From the NCBI GenBank assembly GCA_963807015.1, contig CAWEAS010000028.1, forward strand, positions 372,001 through 436,000: 64,000 nt of DNA. Direction: 5' to 3'. The stretch is from JAJPKK01 sp963807015. GTDB taxonomy: Bacteria; Pseudomonadota; Alphaproteobacteria; Rhizobiales; Xanthobacteraceae. Under the pieces are notes generated by a model. It made no database searches, had not been told where the DNA came from, and worked only from the letters and a program-made list of their open reading frames with translations. Positions within the stretch are counted from its first letter, which is position 1. Each line of letters opens with the position of its first letter. Position numbers and translations under genes: made by a program. Positions 60,063-64,000 of this stretch are shown in pieces.

Positions 60063-61913
60063 ATGCGCATCCCCTCTCTCGTCGCCGCCGGTCTGTTCGC
60101 CGCCATTGCTGCGGCCTTTGCTCAGCACGCGACCGCTCAGCCTGCGGGTGCTCCAGCCCCGCCGCGAAATATTGTGATTTTCATCGCCGACGGCTTGCGT
60201 GCGCATTCGGTGAATGACGCAAGCGCGCCGAACATGGCGGCGCTCGCGCGCCAGGGCGTCGCCCTCGTCAACAGCCATGCGATTTACCCGACGCTCACCA
60301 TGGTGAACGCATCGGCGATCGTGACCGGCCACTATCCAGGCGACACCGGCGTGTTCAGCAACACGATGTTCGCTGGATTCGCTGTGCCGGGCGCCGGCGG
60401 CAGCGTGACGCCCTTCATCGAGAACGATACCGTGCTTGGCGATCTCGACGCGCACTTCGGCGGCAATTTTCTCGACGAGGATACCCTTCTCAAGCTCGCG
60501 CGCGACAATGGCCTGAGCACTGCGGCGATCGGCAAAGTCGGCCCGACGCTGTTGTTCGATCACGTCGATCGCAGTGGCAACGGCACGATCATCGTTGACG
60601 ATTGGACCGGCACAGCGCGCGGGATTCCGCTGTCCGGCGAAATGACCGAGCACCTGAAGGGAGCAGCACTGCCGCTCGCGACGCCGCCGCGAGGGCCGAA
60701 TGGTAATGCGGGCAACGCGACAACGCCAGGCACGCGGTCCGCGAATGTCGGTCAGCAGGATTATCTCGCGGCGGTCGCGACGCGGGTGGTATTGCCGCTG
60801 TTCAAATCGCGCAACAAACCCTTCGTGCTCGTGTTCTGGTCGCGTGATCCGGACGGCACGCAACATAACCAGGGCGACAGCCTCAACGTCCTGGTGCCCG
60901 GCATCAACGGGCCGACATCCCTTGCCGCGATCCGCAATGCTGATGACGATCTTGGCCGCATTCGCGCGGCCCTCGGCGAACTCGGCCTCGCCGACACGAC
61001 GGACATCGTCGTCACGGCGGATCATGGCTTCTCGACCGTTGCACGAACGAGCGCAACGAGCAGCGCCGCCAAGGCCCGCTATGCTGACGTGCCGCCGGGC
61101 CAGCTGCCGCCCGGCTTCCTGGCGATCGATCTCGCCAAGCTGCTGGATGAGCCGCTGATCGATCACGACAATGGCAATGCTGTCGTCAGCGAAGGAACGC
61201 ATCCGCGGTTTGGCAACGGCACCATCGGCAGCGCGGAGCATCCGAAGGCCATCGTCGTTGCCAACGGCGGGAGCGATCTCGTCTACATTCCGGACGGGAG
61301 CGAGGCGACCGCCGGCAAAATCGTCGCCGCGCTGCTCGCGCAGGACTACGTCAGCGGCATTTTTGTCGACAGCCGGCTCGGCCGGTTTCCCGGCACGCTC
61401 ACCCTCGCCGATATCGCGCTCGACGGTACCGCGGTGACGCCGCGCCCGGCGATCGTCGTCAGTTTCCGCAGCTTCGATACGGTTTGCGGCGAACCGGTGC
61501 GATGTCCGGTCGAGGTCGCCGATACGGGGCTGCGTCAAGGCCAAGGCATGCACGGCTCATTCAGCCGTGCCGACACCTTCAACTTCATGGCGCTTGCGGG
61601 CCCCGATTTCAAATCTGGCTTCATCGATACCGCCCCCGCCAGCAATGCGGACATCGCCCCGACTGTTGCGGCACTCCTGCGGCTCACTTTGCCCAGCAAG
61701 GGTGCGCTGACGGGGCGCGTGCTCGCCGAAGCGATGCCCGGCAGGCCGTTGCCGGAGGTGGTTGGATGGTCAGTCGCTTCCGAGCCTGCCGCAAACGGCA
61801 TGCGAACCGTGCTCGACTTGCAGGCTGTTGGCGCGGTTCGCTATTTCGACGTCGCCGGATTTCCCGGCCGCACGCTTGGGCTCTCCCAGCCGGCGCCGAC
61901 GAACGAGCGCTGA
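60063..61913 (+). CDS. Exported alkaline-phosphatase-superfamily phosphodiesterase
   Basis: A 616-residue periplasmic enzyme with a signal peptide ending ATAQ. The fold is that of type I phosphodiesterases/nucleotide pyrophosphatases: metal Asp in IVIFIADGLRAHS, likely Thr nucleophile in IYPTLTMVNASAIVTG, ADHGFSTV with Asp and His ligands, and NSHAIYPT. A long insertion (residues 95-230) includes GNAGNATTPGT. The C-terminal third has the third metal region (QGMHGSFSR). Substrate may be a phosphodiester or nucleotide; not determinable. Isolated gene. Confidence 0.9.
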   Translation: MRIPSLVAAGLFAAIAAAFAQHATAQPAGAPAPPRNIVIFIADGLRAHSVNDASAPNMAALARQGVALVNSHAIYPTLTMVNASAIVTGHYPGDTGVFSNTMFAGFAVPGAGGSVTPFIENDTVLGDLDAHFGGNFLDEDTLLKLARDNGLSTAAIGKVGPTLLFDHVDRSGNGTIIVDDWTGTARGIPLSGEMTEHLKGAALPLATPPRGPNGNAGNATTPGTRSANVGQQDYLAAVATRVVLPLFKSRNKPFVLVFWSRDPDGTQHNQGDSLNVLVPGINGPTSLAAIRNADDDLGRIRAALGELGLADTTDIVVTADHGFSTVARTSATSSAAKARYADVPPGQLPPGFLAIDLAKLLDEPLIDHDNGNAVVSEGTHPRFGNGTIGSAEHPKAIVVANGGSDLVYIPDGSEATAGKIVAALLAQDYVSGIFVDSRLGRFPGTLTLADIALDGTAVTPRPAIVVSFRSFDTVCGEPVRCPVEVADTGLRQGQGMHGSFSRADTFNFMALAGPDFKSGFIDTAPASNADIAPTVAALLRLTLPSKGALTGRVLAEAMPGRPLPEVVGWSVASEPAANGMRTVLDLQAVGAVRYFDVAGFPGRTLGLSQPAPTNER

Positions 61914-61929
61914 TCCTCAGCTGCGCGCA

Positions 61930-61980
61930 CACCGTGGCCGGTTCCGATTGGTGCGCACGCTCCGCTTTGCGCACCCTATG
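61930..61980. repeat. Degenerate element of the CTTTGCCCACCCTACG family
   Basis: CACCGTGGCCGG ... GTGCGCACGCTCCGCTTTGCG then CACCCTATG. The right arm GCTTTGCGCACCCTATG matches the family core with two differences; the left arm is lost. Lies between two convergent genes. Confidence 0.5.
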
Positions 61981-61988
61981 TCGCGCCG

Positions 61989-63227
61989 TCAATTGGTCGC
62001 GTTCTTCACCTCGACGACGCCCACCTCGTTCTCGAGGCTGTTGGCGAGGATCGGGTTGCCGTCGCGGTCGACGTCCATGTTGCGAACGATGTCGCCGCCA
62101 CCCGGAATCGCCCAGGTCTGGAATTTCTCGGTCTTGGGATCGAACCGCACGATGGCGTTCGGCTTTGCCATCGACTCGCAATACCAGACACCGCCCTTGG
62201 TCGCCGCGATACCGTAGGGCTGCGACTTCGGCCCGCTCGGCGATTGCCATTCCTTGACCTGTCCTGTCGTCGGATCGAGGCGGCCGAGGTAGCCACGCGC
62301 AAAGTCGGTGTACCAGACGACGTCGTCCGGCGTGATCGCAATCCGTCGCGGCCGTGCGCCGGCGTCGGGCAGTTGGAACTCGTGGATGTGCATGTTGTCG
62401 TCGATGGTGGCGACCTTCGGCGCGCCAAACTCGACGAAGTAAACGACGTTCTTGGAATTCACCGCCATGCCGTAAGGCCGCGCATTGGGCGTCGGCGGCG
62501 TCGCAAGCTTGATGTCGCCCGACTTCGGATCGAGCCGGCCGACGAAATTGCCGTTCTGAACCGTAAACCAAACGATGCCATTATGGTCGATGACGAGGGT
62601 ATGCGGATCGCGCGCCTTGGGGTCCGGCAGCGGATATTCCTTGACCTCGCCGGTCTTGATATCGAGCTTGCCGATGAAGCCGCGGAAGTTGCCGGTAAAC
62701 CAGATATTGCCATCCTTGTCCTCGACAAGGCCATGCGGCGCCGACATCGGGTTGACCGGATATTCCTTGAACGTGCCGCTCTTCGGATCAAGCCGCCCGA
62801 TCTTGTTGGCGAGCTGGCCGCTCCAGAAGATGGAGCCGTCCTTGCCGGCCGCCGGGTCATGCGGGCGCGAGCCCGGCGTCGGCAGCGGCCACTCCATGAT
62901 GTTGACCTCGACCGGACCCGGGATCAGAACCGCGGGCGGCCGCGGCTTTTCCGGGAAGCTGCGGATCAGATAGGCGCGCACCGTGTCCCATTGATTGTCC
63001 TGCACCGGCGCGCCGAAATTGCGCATCATGTTCGTGACCGTGAGCCAGCCCTCCGGCGTATAGCCGGCGGTCAGCCGGTTGATGTCATGACATCCGCCGC
63101 ACACGGCGACGACGATCTCCCGGCCAGGCCCCGGCGGGAAATTGGCTCCAGGCTGCTGGGCGAGCGCCGGATGAAGCGAGGAAAGGAAAGCGGCGGCAAT
63201 CGCCGGCAGAACGAGCTTGGTGGGCAT
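61989..63227 (-). CDS. Cytochrome c / Vgb-type beta-propeller fusion
   Basis: A 412-residue exported protein. After the signal peptide (ending LAQQ) comes a small cytochrome c-like domain with the haem site CGGCH (residues 43-47) and a Met-rich stretch NMMRNFG that may provide the axial ligand. From about 110 on there is a six- to seven-bladed propeller like streptogramin B lyase (Vgb): repeated GxIWFTG/N, KIGRLDPKSGTFKEYPV, KLDIKTGEVKEYPLPDP and RLDPTTGQVKEW. Known Vgb is cytosolic and lacks haem; this is more likely a periplasmic redox or sensor protein. No antibiotic role should be assumed. Confidence 0.9.
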   Translation of the reverse strand: MPTKLVLPAIAAAFLSSLHPALAQQPGANFPPGPGREIVVAVCGGCHDINRLTAGYTPEGWLTVTNMMRNFGAPVQDNQWDTVRAYLIRSFPEKPRPPAVLIPGPVEVNIMEWPLPTPGSRPHDPAAGKDGSIFWSGQLANKIGRLDPKSGTFKEYPVNPMSAPHGLVEDKDGNIWFTGNFRGFIGKLDIKTGEVKEYPLPDPKARDPHTLVIDHNGIVWFTVQNGNFVGRLDPKSGDIKLATPPTPNARPYGMAVNSKNVVYFVEFGAPKVATIDDNMHIHEFQLPDAGARPRRIAITPDDVVWYTDFARGYLGRLDPTTGQVKEWQSPSGPKSQPYGIAATKGGVWYCESMAKPNAIVRFDPKTEKFQTWAIPGGGDIVRNMDVDRDGNPILANSLENEVGVVEVKNATN

Positions 63228-63361
63228 TCAGGTCTCCGCAATGGCTCGAAACGGGGCGGGCGTGAATATAGCCCGGGGGCCCATCCACGAGATAGGGGGT
63301 GCGAAGGCATTCTCACAAATCGTAGCGGCACTTACTGCCAAGGCTTGCCGATATCCTGAAG

Positions 63362-63424
63362 GACTTGCATCCGAAGACATTGAAATCGATCTATAAGCAA
63401 GCTGGCCTGCAGCAAAAACGGTGA
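63362..63424 (+). pseudogene. Remnant of a hicA toxin gene (3' end only)
   Basis: The frame upstream of the antitoxin, ending TGA at 63424, encodes DLHPKTLKSIYKQAGLQQKR. This matches the end of HicA toxins (DLxxGTLxSIxxQAG). Upstream the frame has a stop about 60 bp before, and the divergent propeller gene begins at 63227, so the catalytic His region is not present. It ends 4 bp before the antitoxin start, the usual hicA-hicB spacing. Confidence 0.6.
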
Positions 63425-63428
63425 GACC

Positions 63429-63713
63429 ATGGCGGGTTATATTGCGCCTGTGCACAAGGACGACGGCACGAGCTACGGGGTTAGCTTTCCGGACGTGCCC
63501 GGCTGCGTCTCCGCCGGCGACACGTTTGAGGAAGCAGTCTCAAACGCCTCCGAAGCGCTCGCAGGGCATTTCGCCGCGATGAGAGCGGACGGGGAAACGG
63601 TTCCGTCCCCGCGCACTTTCGAAGAACTTAAGCGCGATCCCGAATTCACCGAAGATGCGGACGGCGCGATTGTCACGATAGTGCAGCCGCAGCGGATGCC
63701 GGCCGAAGCGTAG
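63429..63713 (+). CDS. hicB: HicB-family antitoxin (orphan)
   Basis: A 94-residue HicB-type antitoxin, an RNase-H-like fold without clear RNA-binding function. Marks: YIAPVHKDDGTSYGVSFPDV, PGCVSAGDTFEEAVSNASEA. It is the short form and has no C-terminal DNA-binding helix. Its partner toxin is reduced to a fragment just upstream, so it may be silent or act against a toxin elsewhere. Confidence 0.88.
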   Translation: MAGYIAPVHKDDGTSYGVSFPDVPGCVSAGDTFEEAVSNASEALAGHFAAMRADGETVPSPRTFEELKRDPEFTEDADGAIVTIVQPQRMPAEA

Positions 63714-63856
63714 CGGCCAAAAACGCGTCATTTGGCACGCACACTCGTCCGTGCCATTGCGAGCTACCCGACCCATGCAGAAACGCATCCGGCGTCATCG
63801 CTCCCCCTCGGACGCCAAAAGTCCTATAACGCGGCCAACTCAGCTTAGGAATGCCC

Positions 63857-64000
63857 ATGAACGCGCCCCTCTCCTCCCATCCGCTCCCGCCTTACAAGCA
63901 CACCCCGCTGTTTCCGCTCGGCAAGGACACGACGCCCTATCGCAAGATCGCGACGGAAGGCGTGCGGGTCGAGCGCGTGCTGGGCGAGGAGGTCGTCGTC
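63857..64000 (+). CDS. Class I fumarate hydratase (start only, 3' end outside window)
   Basis: The first 48 codons of a [4Fe-4S] fumarase (class I, FumA/B type). The sequence MNAPLSSHPLPPYKHTPLFP, then GKDTTPYRKIATEGVRVER, is the N-terminus of that family; it converts fumarate to malate in the TCA cycle. The Fe-S Cys residues lie beyond the window. AGGA precedes the ATG at 63857. Confidence 0.85.
   Translation, partial: MNAPLSSHPLPPYKHTPLFPLGKDTTPYRKIATEGVRVERVLGEEVVV

Noticed and set aside
61989..63227. Annotation as streptogramin B lyase (antibiotic resistance)
   Set aside because: Signal peptide and haem-binding CxxCH do not fit Vgb; resistance should not be inferred from the propeller alone.

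Overview
This 64 kb window is high-GC alphaproteobacterial chromosome, most like Hyphomicrobiales (Rhizobiales) of the Bradyrhizobium/Rhodopseudomonas/Xanthobacter kind. Supporting signs are: an F0 ATP synthase cluster (atpI-B-E-b'-b) with no F1 genes beside it; a divL-type histidine kinase next to a tsaE-amgK fusion; the order HAD / ribF / ileS / lspA / BamF-like / M16 / M16; and dispersed palindromes with cores CGTCCGGCTTGACCGGACG and CTTTGCCCACCCTACG. The affiliation is inferred from gene content only. No rRNA, tRNA, CRISPR array, transposase or prophage was found.

Layout. 1-2.3 kb: a partial LuxR-type response regulator, divergent from a small two-helix membrane protein, then YjbQ and a secreted coiled-coil protein. 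2.5-5.1 kb: F0 genes with a candidate promoter. 5.2-6.1 kb: a REP doublet and a RelE/HigB-type toxin-antitoxin pair with a palindromic operator. 6.2-10.3 kb: lipoprotein, GNAT acetyltransferase, M16 protease and thrC, which carries an apparent one-base frameshift near its start. 10.9-15.4 kb: small protein, TsaE-AmgK fusion and DivL. 15.7-18.0 kb: extradiol-dioxygenase-like protein and Tat-exported hydrolase. 18.2-28 kb: accessory-looking block with an orphan palindromic operator, a beta-helix protein, a solute-binding protein, a cNMP-binding/thioredoxin-reductase-like fusion, a secreted caspase-like protease, a protein with four DUF4399 repeats and a formylglycine-generating-enzyme-fold protein. 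28-32 kb: LPS/sugar genes (membrane glycosyltransferase, heptosyltransferase, galE) and a fumarylacetoacetase-family enzyme. 32.3-42.4 kb: two M16 genes, BamF-like, lspA, ileS, ribF and a HAD gene, with a single-domain response regulator between the last two. 42.5-50.6 kb: a frameshifted degenerate EAL protein, glycosyltransferase 39, class III aminotransferase, collagen-like protein with a 17-bp tandem repeat, MFS exporter and YcgN. 51-64 kb: PBP1A, a DUF1214/DUF1254 pair, a PQQ dehydrogenase with the lanthanide-type DYD motif, several exported enzymes, an EamA transporter, a cytochrome c/Vgb-propeller protein, an orphan HicB behind a hicA remnant, and the start of a class I fumarase.

How the genes work together. 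Three lines are coherent: envelope biogenesis and quality control (lspA, BamF-like, M16 pair, PBP1A, waaC, galE, AmgK); core translation, metabolism and energy (ileS, ribF, thrC, F0, fumarase); and many exported proteins of uncertain role. The two strongest observations are a Tyr in place of the phospho-acceptor His in DivL, and two one-base frameshifts (thrC and the EAL gene) in the same local sequence, CGAGTTCGAG for an expected CGAGTCGAG. The best candidate for an undescribed system is the exported caspase / DUF4399-tetramer / FGE-fold neighbourhood at 23.4-27.9 kb, but the link between these genes rests only on proximity.
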